A stretch of 64,000 nucleotides of DNA from Nitrospira sp. (GCA_015903945.1 JABMDL010000001.1:55725-119724), one strand, 5' to 3'; shown: positions 26,116 to 36,038, counted from the first letter of the stretch. Numbers and translations: made by a program. The notes: generated from the letters alone by a model not told the origin.

Positions 26116-27284
26116 CGTGACGCCGGCATCGGTTCACGCTCACCCGTTTCATCGATCAGTGCAGGCTCGGCTGAATCCCGAATCCGCTGGGCTCGATAGT
26201 CGTCGAGCGTGGCTTCGAGCTCTCTCACCGAAGACAATCGGAACATCCGTGCGCGCAACGCGGCGGCATGCGGAAATCCCTTGCAGTACCAGCCCAAGTG
26301 TTTGCGCATCCGATGAAATTGCCCCTGGCCGCAGAACGCCTCAAATTGGCGGGCATGATCCAACAAGACCGCAAACCGTTGGTCGAGGGAGATCACAATC
26401 TCGGAACCGATTTCTGGGCCGGGACCGTTCGGCTCACGGGCGGACCGGCGGGCCCGTTCTTTCGCACAGAAAAACCACGGAGCGCCGAGAACAGCCCGCC
26501 CGACCAACACGCCGTCCACACCAGTTTCGCGAACACGCGATACCGCGTCGTGCAAGCTGTGAAGATCTCCGTTCCCACATAACAAGGTCCCGGTCCCCTT
26601 CGCCATGGCCGCGGCCTGCGCAATAGCGGACCAATCAGCCGCGCCACGGTACATCTGCCGAAGCGTCCGCCCATGAAGCGAGATCACAGTCGGCTGCTCT
26701 TCCAGCAAATGCTCGATCCAGCTTTCTACCACGACCGAGTCGTAGCCGAGCCGCGTCTTGACGGAGAGGGGGATGGGACGGCGTAGGGCAACCCCTCCAC
26801 GCTCCTCGTTGAGCCGCCGAATAGCTGCAATTCTGGCCGGCTTGAACCCCACGCGTTCGAGGGTCTGCCCACCGACCCAATCCTCGATTCCACGCCTGGC
26901 AGCCTGCATGATGGATCGGGCCACATCGGGCGTTCTGATGAGGCCCGCGCCCGATCCGGAGGCCGCGACGCTCTTTGACGGGCACCCCATGTTGATATCC
27001 AACCCATCGAATCCCAACTCACAGACCGCGTGTGCAGCCTGATAAAACAACTCCGGATCGTTCCCATAAAGCTGCGCCACCATCGGACGCTCGATTTCAC
27101 TATAGACCAGGGTCTCCAGCAACTTCTCCGGCCCATGGCAGAGATCGTGCACATGCGTAAACTCCGTGAACATGACATCGGGCTTGCCTTGCCTCGCGAT
27201 CACGGAACGAAAACTGGCGTCGGTGACACCGTCCATCGGAGACAGACCGATGATCGGACGAGGGAGGGTGCGCCAAAAACTCAT
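26106..27284 (-). CDS. dus: tRNA-dihydrouridine synthase
   Basis: A 392-residue FMN TIM-barrel enzyme that reduces uridines in tRNA. Visible: LSPMDGVTDASFR, the catalytic loop INMGCPSKSVAASGSGAGL with its Cys, VKTRLGYD, SLHGRTLRQMYRG and GNGDLHSL, plus a C-terminal helical tRNA-binding domain. The subtype cannot be fixed by eye. A 4-base overlap with the MNIO-like gene upstream and 10 bases with maf downstream define an operon. Confidence 0.92.
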   Translation of the reverse strand: MSFWRTLPRPIIGLSPMDGVTDASFRSVIARQGKPDVMFTEFTHVHDLCHGPEKLLETLVYSEIERPMVAQLYGNDPELFYQAAHAVCELGFDGLDINMGCPSKSVAASGSGAGLIRTPDVARSIMQAARRGIEDWVGGQTLERVGFKPARIAAIRRLNEERGGVALRRPIPLSVKTRLGYDSVVVESWIEHLLEEQPTVISLHGRTLRQMYRGAADWSAIAQAAAMAKGTGTLLCGNGDLHSLHDAVSRVRETGVDGVLVGRAVLGAPWFFCAKERARRSAREPNGPGPEIGSEIVISLDQRFAVLLDHARQFEAFCGQGQFHRMRKHLGWYCKGFPHAAALRARMFRLSSVRELEATLDDYRAQRIRDSAEPALIDETGEREPMPASRCS

Positions 27285-28810
27285 GGGCGTTCGCTCGCAG
27301 TCTGAACCGGAGGCTCATTGGCGGTATCATAGGCACGCCTCAGTTCGTCGGCCTCTTGTTCGGCAATGCCGCGCAAGTCCGGCGCTTCGCCTTGGACAAA
27401 CTCCATAAACCGCTCGATTTTGACAAGAAAGAAATCATAGGAACGTGCCTGCGGCCTCGGCCGACTGAACCAAAACGGAACGAACCGCGAGAGCGACACG
27501 CCTTGCGCGGCAAGCCGACGGCATGTTTCCGGGAACATCGATTCTACATCGCCACCCCAGTGGAGAATCTCATAGGGAAGGTAGATGGACCGATACATGT
27601 CAATCTCATCGGCGCAGGCAGCGGGATTCGTCCATTCCGGTCCAATAGGCTCGGCTCGGCCCGCCGCCACACGGGCGTATCGATGATAAGCCTCCTCCAA
27701 CTCACGCGCGGCTGCGTCAGACAGCCGTTCCCCCTTCGGCAGCCAGGCTGAACGGTCGGTGGAAGACACGGGCAGGTCTCCTACCGGAAACAAAACGGAC
27801 CGATAGCGCTCGGCAAATCGGGCAAATTCATCGACGATCAACTCGACCGGTTTGGTGTCGACTTCCAACGCCAGACCCCGCAGACTAGTCAGACCCGGAT
27901 GGCTCAGAACCTGGTCAAGCATCTCGAAGAGCACCGCTGGAATGGGAGCCGCATGAGCATCGATCCACGCAGGCAGCACACCGTCTCTGTCCGGCTTGAC
28001 CGGCCCTGACGCCGCGGTCGAACCCGATTCGTGAATGGAGAGTCCCGCTACATGAATCTCGACCACACGATGCATGGGGAATTCGTCCAGGAACGTGCTG
28101 ACAAATTGCCCCAGCGAGGCCCTTCGCCAGGCGCCTGAATACCGATAGACGGTCCAGAGATGGCCAATGTCCAGCACAAGCCCACAAGGCGCACTCTTGA
28201 TAACCACCTGAAAATATTTTGGAATGGTCATTGTCCCCGCGACAAAGTAGGTGAGCGGAGGCATTTCCAGCAATACCATCGGCGCAGCCCCATGTGAGAG
28301 GTGGCAATGACGGTCGAGCCGTTCTTGTACGCGGAGGGTGTTTTCAGCCACCATGCAGGCGCTGGACTCCGTATAAAGCGGAGGGAGATAGGTCCCAAAC
28401 GAATACCCTGCAATGGATTTTGTCGCACATTCGTGATTCAGCCAGGCACTGTCCAGCGTCTGGAGATGTCCGGCAACCTCGTGAACCTCCTCTGCGAACA
28501 GAGGGTCATCGGCGATTCCTGGCTGTGTCACCCACAAGCCTTCGCCATGATATGTCAACAAGACGTCACCGGCCTGGCTTTTGACCACCGCCAGCGCCGC
28601 TGGACCCGCGCGAAACACCTCCAGATAGGCCGGTAGTACTTGACGGCGCTGCAGCGCTCCGAGCAAGCTGGTAAAATCGGGAGAGTACACGTCGACAGAG
28701 AGGCCTAGGCCATGAACCTGAATCAGGCTAAGACGACGGAGAAACTCCCGCTCCAGAGAATTCAGCGCAGCCATCCAGATGTTCTCACCGAGGGCCAAAA
28801 TTTCGTCCAA
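27281..28810 (-). CDS. DUF692/MNIO-like TIM-barrel protein with C-terminal extension
   Basis: About 509 residues. Residues ~30-335 follow the DUF692 multinuclear non-heme iron oxidase layout: TYHGEGLW, WLNHE, PPLYTESSACMVAEN, LLEMPPLTYF, GLVLDIGHLW, EIHVAGLSIHESG, DAHAAPIP and LALEVD, which supply the His/Asp/Glu positions expected for iron ligands. Characterised relatives (MbnB, TglH) modify Cys in small peptides. The last ~170 residues form a separate helical domain. The start is TTG 28810 with AGGAATAG upstream, or ATG 28774. No precursor peptide is evident nearby. Substrate unknown. Confidence 0.7.
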   Translation of the reverse strand: MDEILALGENIWMAALNSLEREFLRRLSLIQVHGLGLSVDVYSPDFTSLLGALQRRQVLPAYLEVFRAGPAALAVVKSQAGDVLLTYHGEGLWVTQPGIADDPLFAEEVHEVAGHLQTLDSAWLNHECATKSIAGYSFGTYLPPLYTESSACMVAENTLRVQERLDRHCHLSHGAAPMVLLEMPPLTYFVAGTMTIPKYFQVVIKSAPCGLVLDIGHLWTVYRYSGAWRRASLGQFVSTFLDEFPMHRVVEIHVAGLSIHESGSTAASGPVKPDRDGVLPAWIDAHAAPIPAVLFEMLDQVLSHPGLTSLRGLALEVDTKPVELIVDEFARFAERYRSVLFPVGDLPVSSTDRSAWLPKGERLSDAAARELEEAYHRYARVAAGRAEPIGPEWTNPAACADEIDMYRSIYLPYEILHWGGDVESMFPETCRRLAAQGVSLSRFVPFWFSRPRPQARSYDFFLVKIERFMEFVQGEAPDLRGIAEQEADELRRAYDTANEPPVQTASERP

Positions 28811-28873
28811 TTCTATTCCTGGAAACCGTTGACTGACAAGGGTTTGGCAAAATCATGGGCTCCCCAGACCTTC

Positions 28874-28882
28874 TGCTATACT
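28874..28882 (+). promoter_or_regulatory. Extended -10 promoter for the CBS-PilZ gene
   Basis: TGCTATACT, an extended -10 element, lies about 60 bases before the CBS-PilZ start. No good -35 is present at 17 bases, consistent with an extended -10 promoter. Confidence 0.45.
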
Positions 28883-28942
28883 TGGCGTACATCGCAGGGG
28901 CCGGACGCCCGGCTGTTTCGGAAGAAAGGACCGGGCTGATCG

Positions 28943-29713
28943 ATGTCGAGCAACGATGAAACACGGTCAACCGCTGCGAATCACCCAAACCCCGTGGTTG
29001 CACACATGATGACACCAGGTGTAGTCCAGATTCCCGGCGACGTGTCTGTGACCGAAGCGGCTTCCCTCTTGGAGCGGGAGCAGATGCCCTGCCTGCTCAT
29101 CAAGGACACCGAATCCTGTTTCGGACTCATGACCCCGACCGACATCGTCAAGAAAGTGGTCGCGCAAGGTCTGGAGCCGGACGATATCGAAGTGCGCACA
29201 ATCATGACACGACCGGTCCAATTTATCGAATACGATCGAGCGGCGGATGACGCATCGAGGATGATGATGACGAGCGGCGTCCCAATCTTGATCGTCACCA
29301 AACAGGATCAGCCCGTGGGTGTCCTGACGGCACGAGACTTGATCCTCGCGCCGAAACGTTGTCTCGTCAATATCCCGGCAACCATTCGGGCAACGGACGG
29401 AAGCCTTTCCGGACCTGAGTATCAGGCCACGATCGTAGAACTCAGCCATGTCGGTGCACTCGTGGAGCCTTCGACTTCCTTGCTCCCTGACACTTCGGTC
29501 ATGTTACGCTTTTCCCTCCCCTCTTTGGCAAGCCCGCTGACGGTTCGAGGTCGGATCGTGTCCGATTACGGCCGGAGGCGCAGGGCCGGACCACCGTCTC
29601 GGACCTCAGCCGCCACGTTCGATATCCAATTTGTCGATCTCTCGTCCACGGACCAGTCAACGATCAAAGCGTGGGTGCTCCAGCATTCGCCCACATCTTC
29701 CGATCTATTCTAG
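28943..29713 (+). CDS. CBS-domain pair fused to a degenerate PilZ-like domain
   Basis: A 256-residue cytoplasmic protein. Two CBS motifs (~20-140; MTPGVVQIPGDVSVTEAA, GLMTPTDIVKK, VGVLTARDLI) form a Bateman module that binds adenine nucleotides. Residues ~145-250 look like PilZ, but the usual D/NxSxxG reads ELSHVG and the RxxxR arm is unclear, so c-di-GMP binding is doubtful. It may couple energy or nucleotide status to an unknown output. It is monocistronic and diverges from the MNIO-like gene. Confidence 0.75.
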   Translation: MSSNDETRSTAANHPNPVVAHMMTPGVVQIPGDVSVTEAASLLEREQMPCLLIKDTESCFGLMTPTDIVKKVVAQGLEPDDIEVRTIMTRPVQFIEYDRAADDASRMMMTSGVPILIVTKQDQPVGVLTARDLILAPKRCLVNIPATIRATDGSLSGPEYQATIVELSHVGALVEPSTSLLPDTSVMLRFSLPSLASPLTVRGRIVSDYGRRRRAGPPSRTSAATFDIQFVDLSSTDQSTIKAWVLQHSPTSSDLF

Positions 29714-29795
29714 GCCACGCCCATCTTTGAAGGTTCTTTGACCAATCTGTGATCCATTGATAGAATCGCTCGTCAGCGTATGCGAGAGGACACAC

Positions 29796-30851
29796 ATGAA
29801 CGTACCCAGCAAACCACAGCAACTCCGACCACGGCCCAGCTTGTCGAAAGAAGAGATCCTGCACCAGATTGGCACCATGCTCGGTGGCCCGGAAGACGAC
29901 TTACACGTCGCCCTGATGAAAGAGCTTTTAACGGGGGTTCTGAAACTCCACGACGCGCATCTCGACTTGCTCGACGTGAAAATCGTGAATCGGGCGGTGA
30001 AAGAATTGCGCCATGCGTTCGGGGTGTTTCGAGGGTATCGGGACCGGCAAAAGGTGAGTATCTTCGGATCCGCACGCACCCCCTCGGATGACCCTAATTA
30101 CCACTTGGCCTACCGTTTCGCGCAGGCGATCGTCCAGCAGGGATTCATGGTTATTACCGGCGGAGCGGACGGCATCATGCGTGCCGCCCAAGAAGGTGCC
30201 GGACGTGAGAACAGTTTCGGCGTGAATATCATGTTGCCCTTCGAGCAAGGGCCGAACCAGACCATCGCCGACGATGCCAAGCTGATCACGTTCAAATATT
30301 TCTTTACCCGTAAATTGATGTTCCAAAAAGAAGCCAACGCCATCGCGCTTTTTCCGGGAGGCTTCGGCACGCATGATGAAGGATTTGAGATTCTGACATT
30401 AGCGCAAACTGGTAAGAGCGACCCCCAGCCGATTGTTTGTCTGCAGGCACCGGGGTGCGACTACTGGGACGACTGGTCAGCCTTCATCACACGCCAACTG
30501 TTACACCGAAGACTGATCAATGAAGAGGACCTGAGTCTCTTCACGATCATGGATTCGCCCGATGCAGCCGTGAACCATATCCTCACGTTCTATCGCCGGT
30601 ATCACTCCATTCGGTTCGTGGGGCGACAGCTGGCAATGCGGTTGCAATCGCCGATCTCCGGCGAACAGCTCGAGCAAACTCAGGAACGGTTCAGCGACCT
30701 CCTGGCCGATGGACAATTCGAATTGCGTGGCCCGCTCGACGAAGAGCTGGATGAGCCAGCATTACGGGACCTTCCCCGGCTGGTCTTCAATTTCAACCGA
30801 CGGAGCGCCGGTCGGCTCCGTCAGTTGATCGACCATCTGAATCGGCTATAG
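29796..30851 (+). CDS. LOG-family Rossmann protein, TIGR00730-like with extensions
   Basis: About 351 residues. The core (~90-270) has VSIFGSART, VITGGADGIMRAAQEGA and the hallmark PGGFGTHDEGFE, as in LOG-type phosphoribohydrolases that release cytokinin-like bases or hydrolyse nucleotide monophosphates. It has longer N- and C-terminal helices than minimal LOG proteins. The old label lysine decarboxylase is not supported. ATG 29796 follows GAGAGGAC; the 13 earlier residues are rejected. Confidence 0.85.
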   Translation: MNVPSKPQQLRPRPSLSKEEILHQIGTMLGGPEDDLHVALMKELLTGVLKLHDAHLDLLDVKIVNRAVKELRHAFGVFRGYRDRQKVSIFGSARTPSDDPNYHLAYRFAQAIVQQGFMVITGGADGIMRAAQEGAGRENSFGVNIMLPFEQGPNQTIADDAKLITFKYFFTRKLMFQKEANAIALFPGGFGTHDEGFEILTLAQTGKSDPQPIVCLQAPGCDYWDDWSAFITRQLLHRRLINEEDLSLFTIMDSPDAAVNHILTFYRRYHSIRFVGRQLAMRLQSPISGEQLEQTQERFSDLLADGQFELRGPLDEELDEPALRDLPRLVFNFNRRSAGRLRQLIDHLNRL

Positions 30852-30947
30852 TCTCACCCGTTGACAGGCCAGTCCCCTGCGGCCGATTTGGCGGTGAGAA
30901 ACCCTCTTTAGTCGCCTCTCCAGCCATGGTATTCTCCACATACGCTT

Positions 30948-31820
30948 ATGAGCGATTCACCCTACGCACACCGGTTCCATCATCCTCCCGATATCGTCCT
31001 CTATCACGCCGACTGCTCGGACGGATTTGGAGCCGCATGGGCCATTTGGAAACAATTTCCCAATGCCCGCTTCGTGCCGGTCAAACACGGCTGCCCGCCC
31101 CCGCCTGATCTCACGGATCGCCGCATCGTCATCGTCGATTTCAGTTATGGGCGTCCCACGCTAGAGGCCATGGCAGCCGAGGCCAAGGAACTGCTCGTCC
31201 TCGACCATCACATTACGGCAGAGCAGGCATTACAGGGGCTGTCCTATGCCTATTTCGATCAGACCAAGTCGGGGGCGGTGCTCGGTTGGGAATGGGCCCA
31301 CGGGACAACCGCGCCCTGGCTGCTCCGGTATGTCCAGGACAAGGACCTCTGGACCTGGGCCTTGGCGGGCAGCCGAGAGATCAATGCAGCGTTGGCTTCG
31401 TACCCCTTCGACTTCAGGCTCTGGGATCAGTTCTCCCAGGACAAACTCGAACAGGAGGGTCATGCGATTCTTCGCTACGAACATGAGCTGGTCGGCAAAC
31501 TGGCGGCGCAAGCCGTCATGGTGGAGTTTCAGGGCGAAATCGTTCCTTCCGTGCAAAGCGCGGTCCTCACGAGCCAGATCGGCGAGCGCCTCTCGCCTCA
31601 TTATCCATTCTGCGTGATTTGGCATGATCGCGATGGACGGCGTTATTTCAGCATGCGCTCCCGCCAGGACGGCACGGATGTCGGTGCGATCGCCGCATCC
31701 TTCGGCGGAGGCGGGCATACTCACGCGGCTGGGTTTTCGGTTCCCTTGGGGACTGACGGAATTCTTCCCGCCAATCCTTTGTTGCCACGTGCGGTGACCG
31801 ACCGCCGGCGCACCCCTTAG
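30948..31820 (+). CDS. DHH/DHHA1-family phosphoesterase
   Basis: A 290-residue protein. The N-terminal YHADCSDGFGAAWA and IVDFSYGRP blocks and LVLDHH supply the DHH metal site. The C-terminal GGGGHTHAAGF is the DHHA1 substrate-binding motif. Relatives hydrolyse short oligonucleotides or cyclic dinucleotides; this branch, with HADCSDG at the start, is usually annotated only as phosphohydrolase. No clear Shine-Dalgarno precedes the ATG. The rhomboid gene follows after 9 bases. Confidence 0.85.
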   Translation: MSDSPYAHRFHHPPDIVLYHADCSDGFGAAWAIWKQFPNARFVPVKHGCPPPPDLTDRRIVIVDFSYGRPTLEAMAAEAKELLVLDHHITAEQALQGLSYAYFDQTKSGAVLGWEWAHGTTAPWLLRYVQDKDLWTWALAGSREINAALASYPFDFRLWDQFSQDKLEQEGHAILRYEHELVGKLAAQAVMVEFQGEIVPSVQSAVLTSQIGERLSPHYPFCVIWHDRDGRRYFSMRSRQDGTDVGAIAASFGGGGHTHAAGFSVPLGTDGILPANPLLPRAVTDRRRTP

Positions 31821-31829
31821 GTCCTCACC

Positions 31830-32528
31830 GTGATCCCACTTCACGACGATAATCCCACCGAACGATTCCCGTTCGTGACCATTCTGTTCATCGTCTTGTG
31901 TATCGCCGTCTTCCTCTACCAGAACAGTCTCCCGGAGAACCTCGGTGACATCTTCGTATTTCAGTATGGTGCTATCCCTGCCGTCGTATTCGGTTCCGGT
32001 TCGCTACCGGAGGAAGCGGCGGCCGCAATCCCGGTCGGCCTGACGCTGGTGACAAGCATGTTCCTGCATGGAGGCTGGATGCATTTGTTGGGCAATATGC
32101 TGTACCTGTGGATCTTCGGTAACAACATCGAGGATGTCATGGGACATGCCAAATATGCGGTCTTTTACGTGCTCTGCGGAGTACTGGCGGCTCTCAGCCA
32201 TGCCTTGACCGATCCTGGATCTCAAATCCCCATGGTGGGTGCCAGCGGCGCCATCTCCGCCGTGTTAGGTGCCTATCTTCTGCTGTTCCCCCGTGCCCAC
32301 GTGCTGGTCTTGTTGCCGGGGGTCGGAATGACACGTATTGCGGCCGGCCTCGTGTTGGGTATGTGGTTTGTCACCCAGTTGATGAGTGGAGGGATGAGCG
32401 TGGGTGCCAAGGGTGGCGGTGTGGCCTTCTTCGCGCATATTGGAGGTTTTGTCGCGGGAATGGTGCTGGTAGGACTCTTCAAACGGCCGGAGGTGCCATT
32501 TTTTGCGCCGGGCCATTTTCGTCGGTGA
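31830..32528 (+). CDS. Rhomboid-family intramembrane serine protease
   Basis: A 232-residue protein with about six transmembrane helices. MFLHGGWMHLLGNMLYLWIFG is the rhomboid L1/TM2 block, VGASGAISAVLGAY carries the catalytic Ser (GASGA), and FFAHIGGFVAG the catalytic His. It cuts membrane proteins within or near the bilayer; the substrate is unknown. It starts at GTG. It is probably co-transcribed with the DHH gene. Confidence 0.93.
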   Translation: MIPLHDDNPTERFPFVTILFIVLCIAVFLYQNSLPENLGDIFVFQYGAIPAVVFGSGSLPEEAAAAIPVGLTLVTSMFLHGGWMHLLGNMLYLWIFGNNIEDVMGHAKYAVFYVLCGVLAALSHALTDPGSQIPMVGASGAISAVLGAYLLLFPRAHVLVLLPGVGMTRIAAGLVLGMWFVTQLMSGGMSVGAKGGGVAFFAHIGGFVAGMVLVGLFKRPEVPFFAPGHFRR

Positions 32529-32544
32529 TAGCGGTGACCGGACG

Positions 32545-33702
32545 TTACCCCAACAGTTTCATCAGCCTGCGAGCCCGCTCTTCTGCTATCTCACGTTCTT
32601 CAGCTAAAAACGTCACATGCCCCATTTTTCTCCCTGTCCGTATGGCCCGCTTGCCGTAGAGATGCAGCACGGCCCCAGGAATGGCCATCAGCTCCCCGTA
32701 TCCCTGTCCAGATGTCACAGCTAGGACTTCCTTGCCGATAAGATTGACCATCGCCGCTGAACAGTGCAACTTGATCTCACCGATTGGCGCGCCGCAGAGG
32801 ACTCGAACTTGTTGTTCGAATTGCGAGACCGTACAGGCATCCAGAGTGTAGTGACCGGAATTATGAGGACGTGGCGCGATTTCATTGATCAACAGATGGC
32901 CATCGGATGTGTGAAAGAACTCAACACAGAAGACTCCTGGAGAATTCAATGCCGAGACGGCTTGAACGGCGAGTTCCGATGCATGCGTCGTGGCTCCAGC
33001 GGGAAGAGAGGATGGCGCAACCGTCAGGCGTAAGATGCCATGCTCATGCCGATTGTCCACAGCGGGGTACGTCCGACATTGTCCTCCCGGTTCTCGGACT
33101 ACAAGTACCGACACTTCCCGCTCGAAGGGCACAAATTGTTCGAGAATCCAGCGGTGGCCGGCCCTGACACCCGCATACAAGGATGCTAAGACCTGTTCGG
33201 CATCAGCGGGCTTCTGAATGAGCCATTGGCCCTTGCCGTCATACCCGGATCGTGCGGTCTTGCACAGCGCGGGAAGACCGATGGCATTGACGGCATTCGG
33301 CAATTGATCAGGCGATTCGATGATCGCGAAGGGCGCAACAGGTAGGTGGTGATTCTGCAGAAATTGTTTCTGTTGAATACGATCTTGAATGATCCGGAGG
33401 ACGGACCCGAACGGGCGGACAGGATGATGACGTGCCAGCCATTCGCACAGATCGGCCGGGACATTCTCCCATTCAAGGGTGACGGCACCAACAGTGCCAG
33501 AGAATTGATCGCGTGCCTCTACATCCAAGAAGGGCGCCGCAAAGGAATAGTCCGCCAGTTGGAGTGCAGGAGCATCGGGATCAGGGTCCCACACGGCGAC
33601 ACGATAGCCCATACGCCGAGCAGCGCTGGCGAACATGGCCCCCAATTGGCCCCCACCCAGCACACCGAGCACTGATCCAGGCTCAAGGATCTGGGCCGTC
33701 AC
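32545..33702 (-). CDS. purK: N5-carboxyaminoimidazole ribonucleotide synthase
   Basis: A 385-residue ATP-grasp enzyme that carboxylates AIR to N5-CAIR in purine synthesis. [16 protein letters not shown] opens the Rossmann-like N-domain. [13 protein letters not shown] and [16 protein letters not shown] mark the ATP-grasp domain, and [17 protein letters not shown] the active site. It starts at GTG overlapping the purE stop by 4 bases. Confidence 0.95.
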   Translation of the reverse strand: MTAQILEPGSVLGVLGGGQLGAMFASAARRMGYRVAVWDPDPDAPALQLADYSFAAPFLDVEARDQFSGTVGAVTLEWENVPADLCEWLARHHPVRPFGSVLRIIQDRIQQKQFLQNHHLPVAPFAIIESPDQLPNAVNAIGLPALCKTARSGYDGKGQWLIQKPADAEQVLASLYAGVRAGHRWILEQFVPFEREVSVLVVREPGGQCRTYPAVDNRHEHGILRLTVAPSSLPAGATTHASELAVQAVSALNSPGVFCVEFFHTSDGHLLINEIAPRPHNSGHYTLDACTVSQFEQQVRVLCGAPIGEIKLHCSAAMVNLIGKEVLAVTSGQGYGELMAIPGAVLHLYGKRAIRTGRKMGHVTFLAEEREIAEERARRLMKLLG

Positions 33703-34283
33703 GATTTCCGACTCGTCTCCTCGGCGCCGGGATAGCCCAAAGTCATGCCCTGGGCTTCTGCGGAATTGAGGACACTGTCTGTCTGGCCTGCCCGGAAATT
33801 CTTCACAGCCTTCGCGATGCGGGGATAGCGCCCGGCGAGAATCTGCGCCGCCAAGAGGCCAGCGTTTTCGGCTCCCCCGATGGCGACCGTCGCGACCGGT
33901 ATCCCTTTGGGCATTTGAACGATCGACAGTAACGAATCCAGACCACGGAGGTTTTCTGTGGGAATCGGCACGCCGATGACGGGGAGATGGGTTTTGGCAG
34001 CCAGCATACCGGGAAGGTGTGCCGCCCCTCCTGCCCCAGCGATGATCACTTCGATGCCTCGTTCGGAGGCAGCCGTGGCATATTCGAATAGTCGATCAGG
34101 GGTGCGGTGAGCGGAGACGACGAGCAGCTCGTAGGGAATTGCGAGTTCTCCTAAAATTGCCCCCGCCTTTTCTAAGACAGGGAAGTCCGATTTACTTCCG
34201 CCGAGCACCCCGACAATCGGTTTGCCTGCGGCCAGTGGATTACGTGCTCTCCGCTGATGCGATCGCCGTTTTTGTGTAGCCAT
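33699..34283 (-). CDS. purE: N5-carboxyaminoimidazole ribonucleotide mutase (class I)
   Basis: A 194-residue enzyme converting N5-CAIR to [49 protein letters not shown] and GVPIP mark the class I active site. The first ~18 residues are a basic tail ([13 protein letters not shown]) beyond the usual start. It is translationally coupled to purK. The spacer upstream shows no purine riboswitch. Confidence 0.95.
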   Translation of the reverse strand: MATQKRRSHQRRARNPLAAGKPIVGVLGGSKSDFPVLEKAGAILGELAIPYELLVVSAHRTPDRLFEYATAASERGIEVIIAGAGGAAHLPGMLAAKTHLPVIGVPIPTENLRGLDSLLSIVQMPKGIPVATVAIGGAENAGLLAAQILAGRYPRIAKAVKNFRAGQTDSVLNSAEAQGMTLGYPGAEETSRKS

Positions 34284-34459
34284 GTTGAAAACACCTGTTT
34301 AGATGTCTGGAGTGTGAATCACGCCTGAGCAAAGGTTCATCACCTTAATGCGTCCGACTGCATGGGTCAAGGCCACCGGAGACAGTGAAGGCGGAAATGA
34401 GCCGGTGAGAACTATGGGTATCAATGCATGTGTGATCGTTGTCGTGCCGATGGAGTAGG
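34284..34459. other. Spacer upstream of purE without recognisable gene
   Basis: No ORF or RNA fold is convincing. On the minus strand a TTGACC followed by TAAGGT at 17 bases could be a purE promoter, but the -10 is poor. It ends at the terminator of the convergent efflux operon. Confidence 0.35.
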
Positions 34460-34495
34460 GCAGAAAATACAGAGGGGGTGGCTTCCCACCCCCTC
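34460..34495 (-). terminator. Rho-independent terminator of the tolC-ABC-hlyD operon
   Basis: Read on the minus strand: a perfect 10-bp stem GAGGGGGTGG / CCACCCCCTC with a GAAG loop, followed by TGTATTTTCTG. It lies about 50 bases after the HlyD-type gene stop. The plus strand has no T tract, so it serves the minus strand. Confidence 0.85.
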
Positions 34496-34546
34496 CGGTT
34501 CAGACACTGGGACTCGATGTTTACCGCCTCCGAGGACAGCTCCGGT

Positions 34547-35989
34547 CTATTTCAAGCCCTGACCGGCTGTCTTGGGTGCGAACATTTCGAATATGCTGGG
34601 ATCTCTCTCAATATAATCCGGCGGGAAGAAGTTAAACCGCCGCCAGAGTTCGTACCAGAGAGGTACTCGATTTAGGATAACCCACCCCAAAGCTTTCGTC
34701 CCCTGCCGCACCCTCGCCTGTTCAGGCCACGGCTGAGGGTCATCGGGGTCGGGGACCACCCAGAATCGGTAATTGCCTTTGCCATCGTCGATTTGGTCGA
34801 CAACCTTAATAATTCCTCCCCGAGTCCCCGCCATCAGTGAAGGCCAAGCAGGAAGAGGAATGGCAGGCACGCCGAAGAATAGGACTCTGACTTTACGACC
34901 CGCAACCAACAAGGGAGCGTCCAATCCTTGTGCAGTCATTTCGAGGGCAGTATCTGACGCAGTGGGTGAAAGGGTCACGATATTTTCGCCCTGCTTCACC
35001 GTCTCCCCGATTCCAACCTTGGCCATCTTGACCACGGTCCCGTCCATGGTCGCGATGATCCGGGCCCGATCGATACGCTGTTGAGCATTTTCCTGACGGA
35101 CAGAGACATCCGCCAACTGGTCCAAGGCCTTTGCCGCATCGGCCACAGCCTGGTCGCGCGCCGCCTCGGCATCGATCAGCTTTTGCCACACATCGGCGGT
35201 GATTTGGTCACGGCCGAAGAACAGGGCGGAGCGAGCCTGTTCGGCGGCCTGCAAGTTGGCCTGTGCCGCCTGCAAAGCCGCTTTCGTGGCGATCTCAGTT
35301 TGAATCGTTAATTCGAGTTCGCGTTGCGAGACCAAGCCGTCTTTCACCAGTTGTCGGTGACGGTCTACGTTGAGAAGCGCAGTGGTTACATCGATCTTGG
35401 CGGCCTCGAGCTTCTGTTGGGCTTCCCGTACCCTGTTCTCAGCTTCAACGACGCGCGCATCGGCTCCTGGCACGGCGGCTCGGACGAGCGCTTTCATCTG
35501 CCCGATCCGCTTGTTGAGTTGATCGGCCCTGGCCAATGCTGCCTGGCGCTGCTGCTGCAAGGCGACTTTTCTCTGTTCGAGCAGTTCAAGCAACTCTGGC
35601 GCCATGAAGTTCGGATCGTAATCTTGGAGCTCTGCAATGAGGTCACCCTTCTTGACCTTCACGCCTTCATAGACATGCCACGCCTTGATACGTCCCGTGA
35701 TCTGCGCTTCGAGATTTTGCGGCCGTTCATACGGGGTATAGGCAGAGACCTTCCCAGTCGCGCTGATGGTCTGGGTCCAGGGCACGAAGTCGATCATGAT
35801 GATGATCAGGATCAACAACGTCAGGGTGACGCGTGATGACGTTGTCAGCCGCCGGGGAATTTTGACCGCTTCCCAGCATGGCATCTTTGTTAATGCCGTT
35901 CCGCTCTCGAGAGCGACCGCCTCAAATCCTGCCACTCGTGGAACCAGTGCCCGCTCATTACTGCCGCGTTCACGATCTAGGCCAGCCAT
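34547..35989 (-). CDS. HlyD-family periplasmic adaptor (membrane fusion) protein
   Basis: A 480-residue inner-membrane-anchored adaptor. A cytoplasmic tail (~1-50) leads to one transmembrane helix (RVTLTLLILIIIMIDFVPW). A lipoyl half-motif (ISATGKVSAY, GRIKAWHVYEGVKVKKGDLI) follows, then a long coiled-coil hairpin (~115-290), the second lipoyl half (IIATMDGTVVKMAKVGIGETVKQGE) and a beta domain. It should bridge an inner-membrane transporter to a TolC-type channel. AGGAGG-like CGGAGG lies 5 bases before ATG. It is the last gene of the operon, 49 bases after the degenerate ABC gene. Confidence 0.9.
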   Translation of the reverse strand: MAGLDRERGSNERALVPRVAGFEAVALESGTALTKMPCWEAVKIPRRLTTSSRVTLTLLILIIIMIDFVPWTQTISATGKVSAYTPYERPQNLEAQITGRIKAWHVYEGVKVKKGDLIAELQDYDPNFMAPELLELLEQRKVALQQQRQAALARADQLNKRIGQMKALVRAAVPGADARVVEAENRVREAQQKLEAAKIDVTTALLNVDRHRQLVKDGLVSQRELELTIQTEIATKAALQAAQANLQAAEQARSALFFGRDQITADVWQKLIDAEAARDQAVADAAKALDQLADVSVRQENAQQRIDRARIIATMDGTVVKMAKVGIGETVKQGENIVTLSPTASDTALEMTAQGLDAPLLVAGRKVRVLFFGVPAIPLPAWPSLMAGTRGGIIKVVDQIDDGKGNYRFWVVPDPDDPQPWPEQARVRQGTKALGWVILNRVPLWYELWRRFNFFPPDYIERDPSIFEMFAPKTAGQGLK

Positions 35990-36038
35990 GTAAGCCTCCG
36001 TTGATGTTACTTACTGTGGTTGCGTCCGTTTGACCCGT

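Noticed and set aside
34284-34459. Purine riboswitch before purE
   Set aside because: No conserved purine-aptamer loops or competing terminator in the spacer.
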